From: Brachynemurus nebulosus
Taxonomy: Eukaryota; Arthropoda; Insecta; Neuroptera; Myrmeleontidae
Reading direction: 5' to 3'
DNA: 64,000 bases
NCBI GenBank assembly: GCA_035578155.1
Contig: JAPWDM010000002.1
Coordinates: forward strand, 39,516,811 to 39,580,810
Shown: positions 15,732 through 26,828 of the stretch, one piece after another
Position numbering within the stretch: position 1 is the stretch's first letter
Layout of the letters: each line of letters begins with the position of its first letter
Program-made: the position numbers and the translations under genes
Notes under the pieces: model-generated
The model's database searches: none
Seen by the model: the letters and a program-made list of their open reading frames with translations, nothing else
Told to the model about the DNA's origin: nothing

Positions 15732-16783
15732 TACATATATAGCCAAATGGATATGAAAAAAACGTCCCAACATCACGGTGCAGATTTGCAAGTATTTTGT
15801 TCGTTTTGCGCAAACGCGACTTTTTTGGTGGTAATATGAACCAATCTGAACAGTAAACACGGTAAACACTAATTGATGCATCTGCGCAAAACAACTGAAG
15901 TTCCTCTACCCGATGTCTATCCGTCTCACTTCATCGGAACCACTGCCTGTTATAGGGATTGGCCATATAGTTATAATACATATATGCTCCTAATTCAGAC
16001 ATTTATACATTCTCTTAATTAACGAATAGAACGTATTGCTGCCAGTTTGAACAGGCATGTAATCAGCTAAACTTCGGGGCGAGAGGGGCAGTTTACACTG
16101 GGATTTAAACAGTCCAAAATGCACTTAAAGCAAAAAAGTCCTAAAAAATTACAAATTTCTCACCTAAAATAATTTGACAAGCAAAAAACCAAATGAGTCA
16201 ATAATCGTTTTGCTGATACGATGTTCGAAAATTTCTGATTTCTACATAAAAATATCTAGTTTATGCCTTTTGTTCATAACCCCCTTGAGACTCCCACCTC
16301 TGTAGACGCGCTAGAGTTTGAAATTACTAAGCATTTCATATTCCACGATACATTTACTACCTAGCATTCTATGGAGAAAAATATTAATATATAAATCATA
16401 GTTAAGAAATTATGTTACCAACTTTATGTTTTAAACGATGAATCGTTCTGTGGATGTTGTGATAAATTCATAATAATAACGGCTGAAAACGTCCATTTTA
16501 AGCGAGGTTTAAAATAGAAAAACACATTTTCATTTTTATTATATTCCTTTTTAAAAATTATTTGAATAACAAAACATACAAAAAAGTATACATATTATTT
16601 CGATAACTATACAATAACGCACATTATGTACTATGAGGTAAATTTTACTATTAATTGTGTATAATAAAATAATATACAAAATATTTCAAATTGTTTTTAT
16701 TTTGACGTAACGATGTCTAATTCCACTTAACAGGGGGAATTTCAAGCAAAATAGTGGGGAGGTAAGGAATACATTTAACAAAA
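15732..16783. other. Intergenic, no gene recognised
   Basis: Mixed AT-rich sequence without recognisable coding or delimited elements. A GC-richer patch lies at about 15770-15960, with weak similarity to 14140-14280 (TTTGCAAA..GAACAA words). Confidence 0.45.
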
Positions 16784-16838
16784 TGGTCTACTATTCTAAA
16801 AACCTCCTTCCTTGGGAGGTTTTTAGAATAGTAGACCA
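16784..16838. repeat. Perfect 24-bp stem hairpin
   Basis: The arms are 16784-16807 and 16815-16838. The first, TGGTCTACTATTCTAAAAAC followed by CTCC, is the exact reverse complement of the second, with a 7-nt TTCCTTG loop. It is terminator-like in shape, but nothing transcribed is known here; it is probably a minimal foldback. Confidence 0.75.
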
Positions 16839-17369
16839 GTTCCGGTCAACAAATGCTTAACTTAATTTCTGCATCCTTATCCTTTTTTCTACCACATTAT
16901 CTTAATAACTTGTTCAAATTTTTAAATTTTTATTCGCACAAATATTGGTGGCAGTTGCTCCTCCCCCCTTTTCACTAAATCCCGCCTTTGATTAAATATG
17001 TACAGTAGCCGTCCAGGTTATAGTCACATAAATTTTCCTCTAGTGACGATCTTAAAAAGTCATAGACGTTCTTCTTAGGGGGTAAATGTTTTAAATATGT
17101 GTTACTGTGAATGTCCGAAATGCAGTGTATCTTAAGATACACTGGTGTATGTTAATAACCACCACGCTAGCTGGTGAATAACCGTTATTATTTTATTCTC
17201 TTCAGGGCAATTTCGGTCATACACCAGTGAATGTTAACACACACCACGACGACTTGACTTATGTTCATTATGAGTGAAATTATGGCTATTAATGATATAA
17301 AAAAAAAAACTGTTATTGTTATACAAAAAATTGTTACAATAAATAAAATTATTAATAGTCATTTCTGAG

Positions 17370-18060
17370 TCCACTCTGTACACGGTATTCGAAATTCTAG
17401 GTAGAAAGAACTTAGTTGTTTTTTGAGATATTTTAATAAAATTTTGAAAACAGCGTTCGATAAGGATTCATGTATACTCGTTTGTACTACTTTTCTTTTT
17501 GTTTATACCTCAACCATTTTGAAAGTACAGCTTTCTAATTTTCGACTTAACGGTAATTTGATAATCTGCCGATATTCAAAAGTTTAAAAATTATTTGTAC
17601 AAACGGGTTCAAACTAATCTTTCCAATGCTGTTTTCAATTATTGAGTATCTCTAGAAACTACGGAATTTATTCTACCTAGAATATCTAGTACTACGTATC
17701 TCCTAACGGATTGAAAATTGAAAGAACGGTACAAACGAAATTAAAAGATCTATAACGGGTTCAAATCATACTCTTTCGATAGCGATTTTCAAAAATTTCA
17801 ATATCTACAAAAACAGTAAATTTTGTTCTACCTAGAATTTCGAGTATCCTGTATCTCCCAACTCTTTGAGGTAACATTGAAAAGAAAGAATTCATAAACG
17901 GGTACAAACGAATCTTTATCGAATGCCGTTTACAAATTTTGAATATTTCTAAAAACAACCAAATTCATTCTACCTAATTTTTTTTCTGTTACCCTCGAGG
18001 CACAAACAAAATAAAGTGCGGTACAAACTGGTACAAACGAAGTAAATACAAACGAGCTGC
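17370..18060. repeat. Degenerate tandem repeat with one inverted unit
   Basis: Units begin near CGGGTTCAAA (17604 and 17757) and CGGGTACAAACGAATC (17898). Each contains TTTTCAA..ATT..GAATATCT and TTCTACCTAGAAT, with spacing of roughly 140-155 bp. An earlier unit at about 17380-17510 is the same sequence in reverse complement (ATTCTAGGTAGAA...GTTTGTAC). Confidence 0.6.
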
Positions 18061-18126
18061 AGTATTTATTTTTGAATTTGTAATATTTACCGGTTTTCAA
18101 TATTTGAATGAATAGATGAAATACGG

Positions 18127-19000
18127 TACTTGACTGTATTTAAAATTTGCGTCAAATGTTAAATAATTTTATGCATATGTTCAATTTTAATGATGAAACA
18201 TAACAAAATTTGATAACTGTTTAGAAATTTTATTTTGAAAATCGCCATTTCTCAACAAATTTTCAAATTAGTGAAAACGCGCCATTTCTTGAAATTGACG
18301 TAACATTTTGTAGCTAGATATGTCGATTTTGATAATTTTCATCGGTAAGGTGAAATTGTGTTTTCTTTTGAATATTTCTATTAGCTTATATACATATATT
18401 AATAATAATCGGCCAGAATTCAAATAAATACTTGCTTTTACTTTGACATTTTATGAATATAATCAAAGTTTTGAGGTTATAAATACTGCCATTGACAAGG
18501 GGTCAAACTAGATTGTCTATGTCTCTGTTCCACTTGTAATGAGTTTGTGACGTAAATCTCCCCACTCTATTGGTGTAGATACACACTGTTTGCAGTGGTA
18601 TTGGTTTAATGGTTGCGTCTGTGTGCGTATTTACACATACTACTACACCACATGTATTACCAGAGAGAGAAATGTGTGCTGCTCAACTAACAATGTCTAA
18701 CAATGTAATATAATGGACTGTGTGTTCGGTGACGGACAGCGACTGACTACATGACTTAGCTGTGACAGGCCTACAAATGACTCCAAGCGAATTACACTTT
18801 TTTGATGTTAGTTGGCTTCTAGTGTTCTATGGCCATTGACGTTTAATTGCTCCAAAATGTGACGTCACTATAGTGAGGTGTTTTTCCCGCCTTTTTCTCA
18901 TTTAAAATTGAAGGGTTATTTTTTTGATGATTTTTTACAAATCTTAACTGATATGGAAAAACAATGCTTTTAGAATATTTTTGCAACTTCAGTCAAGTAC
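18127..19000. mobile_element. TACTTGACTG inverted-repeat element, copy 1, interrupted
   Basis: It begins TACTTGACTGTA, ends TTCAGTCAAGTAC, and shares its length with 43727-44289. The hAT-like element 18496-18831 splits it, flanked by duplicated GCCATTGA. Removing that insert gives about 530 bp that aligns end to end with the other copy. No protein is encoded. Confidence 0.75.
18496..18831 (+). mobile_element. hAT-like MITE family 'CAAGGGGTC', copy 1
   Basis: Boundaries CAAGGGGTCAAAC and GTGTTCTATG lie between perfect 8-bp duplications GCCATTGA (18488-18495 and 18832-18839). It is 336 bp and inserted into the element 18127-19000. Copies 2 (36389-36714) and 3 (40311-40649) have different perfect 8-bp duplications, which confirms the ends. 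Confidence 0.88.
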
Positions 19001-19786
19001 CCTATTCCACAGACTAAATTTTGAAACAATGAATTATTTTTAAACAAACATAATCTATTCGTTACAACATAACTACTTTTTAAACAAACAATGACGTGTT
19101 TTAACATTCAAGTAATTTTTAAGTCGTTATAATTAAGATCTTTAGTGTATGATCTGTGATCGTCTTGGTGTACGTTAACATCCACCAGTGTATGTCCGAT
19201 TTGAAAAGATTATTAAACAATTTCGGACATTCCAGTAATATATGTGTATGTACTATATATGTACTACTGTGGTACTACATAAGTATTTAAGAATTATTTC
19301 GTGATGCTATTTAGGATACCTAACTGAAGGTATTACATATTGTATTCATTGTTGTTTTCAGAGAATTTATTTAAAATGACAATTATACAATAATACCCAT
19401 CTGCGAATTTGTAATACTTGTAGTACTATAAAATAATGTAGTTCTAAAATCAGTTTGAATTGGTTTGAATTAGTTCAATTGTTCAAAAGAACGCCAAGCT
19501 GGTACTGCTGAATTCGGAATTCTCTGAGAACACACTACTTTACTTTGCGCAAACTCAAACAGTTGAGAACTGATAGAATTAACTGCAAAAACAAACCTTA
19601 TGTTTTTTAATACATTTTAGATTTTTCTGGAAATAACAATTTATTTTATATTCTACAATGTTTTTAATAATTACTTGTAAATCAATTTTAAGATTTTCAT
19701 AAACTAAAAACGCAACTTATTTTCATTAAAAATAAATTTAAAAGAATTATCTAAGTTTTAAACTATTAACTCTTTAAAAGATTAAA
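19001..19786. other. Intergenic, no gene recognised
   Basis: AT-rich. ACATCCACCAGTGTATGTCCGA near 19181 and TTTCGGACATTCCAGT near 19221 form a loose inverted pair, with related words near 17120-17240 (CCGAAAT, ACACCAGTG). Probably an eroded element. Confidence 0.4.
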
Positions 19787-20095
19787 GACGAGTTAACTCG
19801 TCATGCAATATGGCAACTCAAAATGCTTTGATATGTATATATTCGCTAATACAAGTGCCTCCATCTGTGACACATTTGTCGAAATACGGCGTAATTGTAA
19901 GTAACGTTCAATTTTACCAACATAGTTTAGTATAATTTCTATTTTGCAAATTCCTGGAGTATCATTTTTTGATGTTGGCATCTCTGATTTTCTTTTTTTT
20001 TTATAACCTTATCTATTGTATTTGTCACTGGTAGTAAAAGGTCTCGCATTTTGAGACAAAAAAATTTCCCTATGGTTAAAATAAAAGGGTTAATA
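19787..20095 (+). repeat. Dispersed 300-bp repeat, copy 2
   Basis: Second copy of the repeat at 11229-11520, in the same orientation, running from AAGACGAGTTAACTCG through ACCAACATAGTTTAGTATAA to CATTTTGAGACAAAAAAATT. Confidence 0.65.
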
Positions 20096-20110
20096 ACGCA
20101 TAGAGTGTAT

Positions 20111-20495
20111 AGGGAGCATTCGAAACGCACCTAGCCAAAGTGTCTTCATCTTACTTTTAAGAACATTACACTTGTTTTGAAGTGCTTTTGTCTTACTTTT
20201 GAGATATTTGTATATTCCTGTCTCACTTTCCATGTTCTTGAAAGAAGAGTGAAGGTATGTATACGATGTGATACGATGTATACCGAACGCTATTACTTGA
20301 TTACATATAAACTATGTATGCTAGAATCATCGTATCACATCGTATACATACCTTCACCCTTCCCTCAAGAACATGGAAAGTGAGACAGGAATATACAAAT
20401 ATCTCCAAAGTAAGACAGAAACACTTCAAAACAAGTGTAATGTTCTTAAAAGTAAGATCAAGACACTTTGGCTAGGTGCGTTTCGAATGCTCCCT
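20111..20495. mobile_element. Foldback element, arms about 170 bp
   Basis: It begins AGGGAGCATTCGAAACGCAC and ends GTGCGTTTCGAATGCTCCCT, and the arms remain complementary almost to the centre near 20303 (CGATGTGATACGATG with CATCGTATCACATCG). There are few mismatches over the whole length. No target duplication was resolved. Confidence 0.8.
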
Positions 20496-20506
20496 TCTTT
20501 GCCCTA

Positions 20507-20646
20507 ATTACTTATTTCTAAACGATGTTGGCACATGCGCACACTAATTAAAAACTACGCGAGAATTGGCGAGAATTAGCAATGTCAATTCCCGCGCAGT
20601 TTTTAATTAGCGTGCACATGTGCCTACATCATTTAGAAGTACTTAA
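20507..20646. mobile_element. Short palindromic MITE
   Basis: ACTTATTTCTAAACGATGT...GCACACTAATTAAAAACT is mirrored by AGTTTTTAATTAGCGTGC...ACATCATTTAGAAGTACT. It lies 12 bp from the preceding foldback and about 195 bp beyond the stop codon of the channel gene. Confidence 0.7.
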
Positions 20647-20840
20647 GTGTAATGGCCAATGAATGCACTCATTTTTTATAATGAATAACTTAATTAAACG
20701 TAGTATTATAATAAAAACAATAACGCAGTTGAGCAATGTGCTTGCGAGCGATTTGGAAGTGAATGGTGTCTTGAATGCAGCCATTGTATGAACGATATAA
20801 ACACCTTAAGACGATTAAATTTGTTATTAAAAATATCTTG

Positions 20841-23453
20841 CTAAGCATCTTTGTTAGCCAATAGATGGTTAATATTCGACAATATTTTAGCAATTTCATC
20901 CATTTTTCCATCTTGTTTTTGTATCTTTTTATCACACTGTAGTATCTGTCGTTGCAAACATGCTAATCCCACTTGTAACAACTTGGTATTTTCATCCATA
21001 TTTTCATTGATTTTTTGGACCTTCTTACTTAACTCTTGTATTTCCTGTTCCTGTTTCTCCGCTTTGCAATAATAACATTTTATTTGTTCCTGTAAATATC
21101 GTATACTTTCTTGCATTATATCAGCCTTTGTTTTTTCTGGTTTTTCTTCAGTGATATTTTTAGCATCTTCAATAATTTCTTTATCCATCTTACAGTCGTT
21201 TCTATTTGGGTATATTTTATACTCATATTTAAAAGATGTAAAAGATGAAGGAAGTGCACTCCGATTAAACAAGTAATACAATATTGGCTGTTTATTTTTT
21301 AAATCCTCCACCATTTGTTCGAAGTACGTAATTAATTCAATACGGATGATATAACTCATTAATTTAGCATCTTTTTTAATCACCTGTATATCGCTGATGG
21401 CTAAACCGTTTAATAAATTTAGTAAAACGATTGCTATCAGAAAGACAAATGCAATAAACACGATGTGACTCATAAATGGGAATAAATTAAAGTTTAACGA
21501 GCTGGCGTCAAATTCACCGGTTAACATAATGATAGTCTTCAACAGAGACATGCCTGGATTTACGAATAACGTCGATTCCTTATTACTTTCATTCATTGTT
21601 CTACTTCCTTCCTCAAGTGTAATTCCTGATTTATTTTCCGTGAATAATATATGAAAACTTAATCCAAAAGCAATAATTAAAATTGAATACCAACTTAAAA
21701 ATTTCAAAAAATTCCATGAAACAGTTTTGAACATTTCAATGTAAGTTGACAATTTCGGATGACGGCCAATTAAAAGTAATAGTTCAACGGCTGATATCAG
21801 AATTACGATAACACTTAAGTGTTGATTTTTACTGGATTTATTAAAAATTAAATAATACGTGACTGACAAAAGAATGATGTCTATTAGATTTTTAATATTT
21901 CTTAAAAACACTTTTGGGGATACAATCAACGGCAAAATTTCCCGTACTGTCAATAAAATACAAACAACTAGGAAACAATAAGTAAAGGCATGAAAAAAAA
22001 TATTGTCATCTTCAGTATTATTCGAGTATTGGATATTTTTAATTATTAGATACGAATAAAGGAAAACACAAAATAAGAAATAAAAAATTAAATTAAAAAA
22101 ATATACAAAATTTATACGTCCCCATTGAAGAAATAAAAAACTTGCTAATACAGGATGCTTTATTAATGGTTGTAATCTGGGTATCTTTGTCATCTCGAGT
22201 AAAATATCAATGTTTGGTCTAAAACGGTAGCTTGAAGGTGCGAATCGAAGAAGAATATAATTAAAGGAAATTTTATAATCTTTATCAGTAGATAGTCTAT
22301 GATTCGTTGTAATGCATTGATTTAAAAATAAATTTAAAACAAATGGTGATAATTCTGATAATGGCATTTTATTGTATTTATCACGTATCGTCACACATGC
22401 ACCGGCTTTTAAGAGTGTTAATACTAGTTCAGTATTGTCATGTTGTGCTGCATAGTGTAATGCGGTTCTACCATTGTCATCAGTGGCATTGATGTCAATA
22501 ATTGCCTCGCCCCATTCTCCAGTATAATTTACTATTATGGAAACGCATTTAACGTAATTAATTTTAAAGTGAGGATCTTTATAATTGTATTTGATATCTG
22601 GTAAATTTGCTATTATATGTAATAAAGTTTCGGGGATACGAATTTCTTCATAGTGTAACAACCTTTGTAACATGGAATAATATCCTTCTTCACAGACAAT
22701 TTCAATTGGGGTTTTTTTACAGTACGGGCTGGTTTTATTAACATCTGCTCCTTTATATAATAGTTGTTCCATGCATTTTTGTAAACCTTTTACACAAGCT
22801 AATTGCAATAACGTGTATTCACCATTGTGGTCATTAATAAAGTCTAAATTATCAAAACTTTCTAATTTTTCTATAAATTCTTCTTCGATAAATTCTCCTT
22901 CGTTACGTTTTAGTAGTTGATAGAGTTCATATACTTTTAGAGGAATTATTAGTGCGTTACTATATACTGGCAAGGGTCGATCATATTCCGCATTAAGTAA
23001 TAAATCACGAGTAGAATGTCCTGAAGAATCTTTATAGGTATCAATATCGACATTTTCCTGGCTTAAAATTACGTCTTTTATTTCTGAAAATTGATTTTTA
23101 ACAACTGTATAAATTATGGGCACTCCTTGGTCATCTAATACATTTACATTCGCGCCCATTTCTACAAGTTTTTTTACTATTTTAATATATTTATCTTTAT
23201 TTTTGTTATCTTTTAGAATTTGTTTTACAACTATAACAATTGGTGTGCCATCTTTTGTTAAAATATTGATACGTGCGGGCCTATTTTTTAATAAATTTGT
23301 AACTGCTTCTACATCCGCATTTAAGATTGCCTCATGTAAAGTAGGAAAATCGATATCAAGCTTTCTGAATCTTATAAACTTTTCAGTTACTTTGACAATT
23401 TCTAATTCGTTGTTGATTAAGAGATTCATTCTCACACTTTCCACATCTGCCAT
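20841..23453 (-). CDS. pain: Painless-like TRPA channel, copy A (single exon, 870 residues)
   Basis: This is a cation channel of the TRPA painless group; fly painless serves heat and mechanical nociception. The N-terminal half carries ankyrin repeats at about residues 38-60, 67-130, 208-280 and 328-365, for example GRTALHYAAQHDN. Six membrane segments follow at about 448-472, 483-508, 521-538, 543-563, 581-604 and 661-684. The pore loop PGMSLLKTIIMLTGEF is near 631-651, and the S6 end reads NLLNGLAISD. Residues 778-864 form a charged, probably coiled-coil tail. The frame is open throughout, close to the 913 residues of the fly protein. ATG at 23451-23453 is the first in frame. A possible acceptor TTTTTCTAG about 58 bp upstream hints at a 5' UTR intron (low confidence). 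Paralogue of copy B. Confidence 0.93.
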   Translation of the reverse strand: MADVESVRMNLLINNELEIVKVTEKFIRFRKLDIDFPTLHEAILNADVEAVTNLLKNRPARINILTKDGTPIVIVVKQILKDNKNKDKYIKIVKKLVEMGANVNVLDDQGVPIIYTVVKNQFSEIKDVILSQENVDIDTYKDSSGHSTRDLLLNAEYDRPLPVYSNALIIPLKVYELYQLLKRNEGEFIEEEFIEKLESFDNLDFINDHNGEYTLLQLACVKGLQKCMEQLLYKGADVNKTSPYCKKTPIEIVCEEGYYSMLQRLLHYEEIRIPETLLHIIANLPDIKYNYKDPHFKINYVKCVSIIVNYTGEWGEAIIDINATDDNGRTALHYAAQHDNTELVLTLLKAGACVTIRDKYNKMPLSELSPFVLNLFLNQCITTNHRLSTDKDYKISFNYILLRFAPSSYRFRPNIDILLEMTKIPRLQPLIKHPVLASFLFLQWGRINFVYFFNLIFYFLFCVFLYSYLIIKNIQYSNNTEDDNIFFHAFTYCFLVVCILLTVREILPLIVSPKVFLRNIKNLIDIILLSVTYYLIFNKSSKNQHLSVIVILISAVELLLLIGRHPKLSTYIEMFKTVSWNFLKFLSWYSILIIAFGLSFHILFTENKSGITLEEGSRTMNESNKESTLFVNPGMSLLKTIIMLTGEFDASSLNFNLFPFMSHIVFIAFVFLIAIVLLNLLNGLAISDIQVIKKDAKLMSYIIRIELITYFEQMVEDLKNKQPILYYLFNRSALPSSFTSFKYEYKIYPNRNDCKMDKEIIEDAKNITEEKPEKTKADIMQESIRYLQEQIKCYYCKAEKQEQEIQELSKKVQKINENMDENTKLLQVGLACLQRQILQCDKKIQKQDGKMDEIAKILSNINHLLANKDA

Positions 23454-25688
23454 ATTTTTGTGTTATTGGCTTCACATCGGCACAAAACACATTCACCATT
23501 CATAAACTTTTCTAGAAAAATAATGAAGAAGTTTATCATTTACTTATTATAAAGTTAGGGTGATCATATTTCTTTGTCACATAAACAGGATATTGGATGA
23601 CGAAAACGAGACAAAAACTAGGTCTGCTCATAAGAAAATAAAACTTTATTAAAGTCTAATTGTAAGTCTTTTTAGCATCTGCACATTTCTGACTGCGCGG
23701 ATACTAATTAACCTAACTTTTGTCTCTATGGATAACAGAAATTTTAAATTCTGTTTCGGCGACTGTCATTAAAACTTCAGTTTCGTTTTTCTAGTATTCG
23801 TGTGATATTTTAAAAAATTGCAAAAAAACTTTTTAAAATATAACTGATGAACGAAAATAAAAAAAAAAAGAATTACATTTTTGCCAAAAATACAATGAGG
23901 AAAAAAAAGAAAATTTCTTAAAAAATTTTCAAAAAAAATTTTTTCTAAAAATATTCAAGAAAATTTTTTTCGAAAAATTCTTAAAAAAAAAATTTTTTGG
24001 GAAATTTTTTAAGAAATTTTTATTTTTTTTATAAATTTTAACTAGTTACTGTTATTGATAAAAATGTGAAAAAAGCTGAGAAAATTTTTTTTCATTTTGT
24101 TAAAGATTATTAAAGTTTAAGAGTAAAAAAATGATTCTTTAATTTTTTCAAAAATTCAATCGAATGAAACAAAAAATTCCGCTGGATGGATTAAACTGAA
24201 ACTCGGTAGGGTTTTTGTGGGTATATTGAACTGTAAAAGGCACACTTAACATTAATGGTTTGCTCGATATTTTTAATTCAGCACTTGATTTTCCAAAAAG
24301 CTACCAAAAGCTCTTTTTTTCTTGATTTTTCAAATTCATGTAGAATATACAAAAAAAAATTTTTCCGAAAAAACAATGGCTAATCCTTGTAGAGAATTTA
24401 TTCGAGTTTTTAAAACCTATCTTCAGTTATCTGTGTGATCACTGGTTACTGAGATATCGATGGTCAAAGACGAAATGATCCTTTTCCATTCAAAGCCCGA
24501 TATTTCAGCGAGAAGTGGTCGTATAAAGGTCTAAAAAAAGCAAATTAAAGCTGAATGAACAAGTTATCCGGTCCATGTCATGGTTAAGTCGGAAAACTTT
24601 TTTCCAAGTCCGTGGACCAAAAAAAGAAACCGAAAAAATTTCGAAAATTCTTTTTTCAGTGTATTTATTAGGAATGAGCGATACACGTTGCTTTGAAAAT
24701 TTTTTTATGGTAAGATCTCAAAACTAGAAACTTCCAGCCTTAAATTGCTTTGCTTATGAGTCCGATACGACCATTATTCACAAAGATACAGCCATTCGAA
24801 AAATCGCTAAAAATTTGGAATTTTCTTTATCCATTAATTTTTTCCGCTAGTGTAGAATAATGGTTTAAAAACCTTTTTTATGTGATTTGTTCGGCTCCAC
24901 GATGCTGGCACACCATATAAAAAGTTGAACATTGAAAAAATTTTGTCTAATAGGTCACAAATTGGTCATAATTGGTCACTTAGTCCCACTAATTGGTCAG
25001 CAATAGAAAATTTTTAAATAAACTTTAAAAAATTTGTAAAAATTTTAAGGTCACTTAAAAATTTTGGCATACCATCTAAAGAAAAAAACAAAAATAATAA
25101 TAGCAATCGATAGGATTTTAAACCTTGATAAATAATTTGTCAATTAAAATAAAAAATTGGTCAGGTCCCCAGAATTTTAAAAAAATTAAATATTTCTCTA
25201 ATGCTTAAGAGAGTGTCGATATGTATCTGAATTACATGGTAGACGAAGTATATAGTCGGAAAAACACATTTCATATTAAGTATAAATGTAATTTGAAAAA
25301 CAGATAATTGTCACATGTGATTTATAAATGTGACAGTTATCACATAAATGTGACAAAGCAATATAAATTAATTTTTTTTTTTTTTGTAGTCAACGGTCGT
25401 AATCTCATCTTTTTTAAAAAAAAAAAAAAAAAATTTGTTTCGGGAATGAAAGGTTTTTCCGAGATAAAAAGTAACTATGTCCTAGGGCCTGTTTTCGTGA
25501 CTATTACTCTGCAAAATTTTAAGTTAATTTGTTAAGTAGTTGAAGCCTGAAGGCGAATAAACAACGTTTTAAATACATTTTGCCTAGGGAAACAGATATT
25601 TTACCGAGGAAAAAGTAGCCTGTGTCCTTCTCCGTCCCTTCAGCTATTTCTGTGTAAAATTTTTAATAGTTGATTGGCCAAACTTCTA
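23454..25688. other. Upstream region of channel copy A, no gene recognised
   Basis: Very AT-rich, with many A/T homopolymers at about 23860-24160 and 25370-25435. GGTCATAATTGGTCACTTAG near 24964 resembles the repeat unit at 27600-28110. About 25540-25650 resembles 10990-11110. I see no promoter element that can be supported and no coding sequence. Confidence 0.5.
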
Positions 25689-26828
25689 AAGGTTCATTCA
25701 TATCTACAGACACTGAACATCACAGACACGTATCGTGGCAGACACGACATTTTCAAAAGTATTCTACACAGATAATGAGCAGATAGACACAGACAGTAGG
25801 TACTATACGTATAGCACATATAGTATGTATCAGTGAATTACAAAAATTAAATTATAGCAAATCTGACAACGTTATGTGACTTTTATATTGAAGATTTTTC
25901 CGAAATTCCGTTATTATTTCCGAAATTGCGTTACTTTTGATTATCGCCAAATTTCTTATCAGTGTGATTGTGGAGAAATGTACATAACCTAATAAATTCG
26001 ATTAAATGTTTGTTATTCAGATCTTATATAATTAACAAAAAATGTTTATTTTCTAACAAATTCAATTAATTTTTCGTTATTTATACTTCATAAAACGAAT
26101 AAAATGAAAGTTTATAAATAAATTCTAGGAATTTTGTTTGTACGTTTTGAAACATGCATTCATATTAGCCGCGCAAAGTCAACAGACACGTTCCAGCACA
26201 GACAAAATATTCTCCTCGAGAATACTGTGCGGACACTGTCTGTCACTGTACGTGTCTGTGCGCTTACGTTACGCTATAATATGAACACACCCATAAGTAA
26301 TGCGAGGATTCATAGTGCAGGTAATAAATTATCCTGTCAAAAATTGCCGGAAAAAGGTTTCACCATTCGTTAGAAGCGGCACATAATTTATCTATGTTTC
26401 ATAAGTACATTTATAATTTTTTTGTAAATGCGCTCTATAGTTTTTGTGGCACGAACTAAAGAGGTACTCTACAAATATATTTTGTTTTGAAAACAATTAA
26501 ATTTCATATAAATAACATAGTCGCTCAATTTAAATTTGTAACATCGCTCGCGCTATGAACAAACACAGTTTAATTTGATCAACTGCATGTGAGTTATGTA
26601 AACATCTAACTGAAGAAAAAATTTTTTTCCATACACTAAAACTATAAATCATCCTGTCAAAAAATTGAATTGTTGAAAAAACATATATGAGAGGAACGTG
26701 TCTTGTAAATTTTTATGAGGAGATATTCCTTGTACAAAGATACAGATAAATTAAAACTATTACATAATTCGATTTCACCACTGGGTTAGTCATCGAATAG
26801 ATGCTTGAATAGCGAAATCTGGCAAAAG

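Noticed and set aside
20851..23505. Plus-strand open frames over channel copy A
   Set aside because: They are antisense shadows of the real minus-strand gene and have low-complexity composition.
26134..26373. Open frame reading MFVRFETCIHIS..., and its twin at 28937-29125 on the other strand
   Set aside because: Both follow the inverted MITE pair, and their similarity is explained by the repeat. They have no domain and no initiation context.
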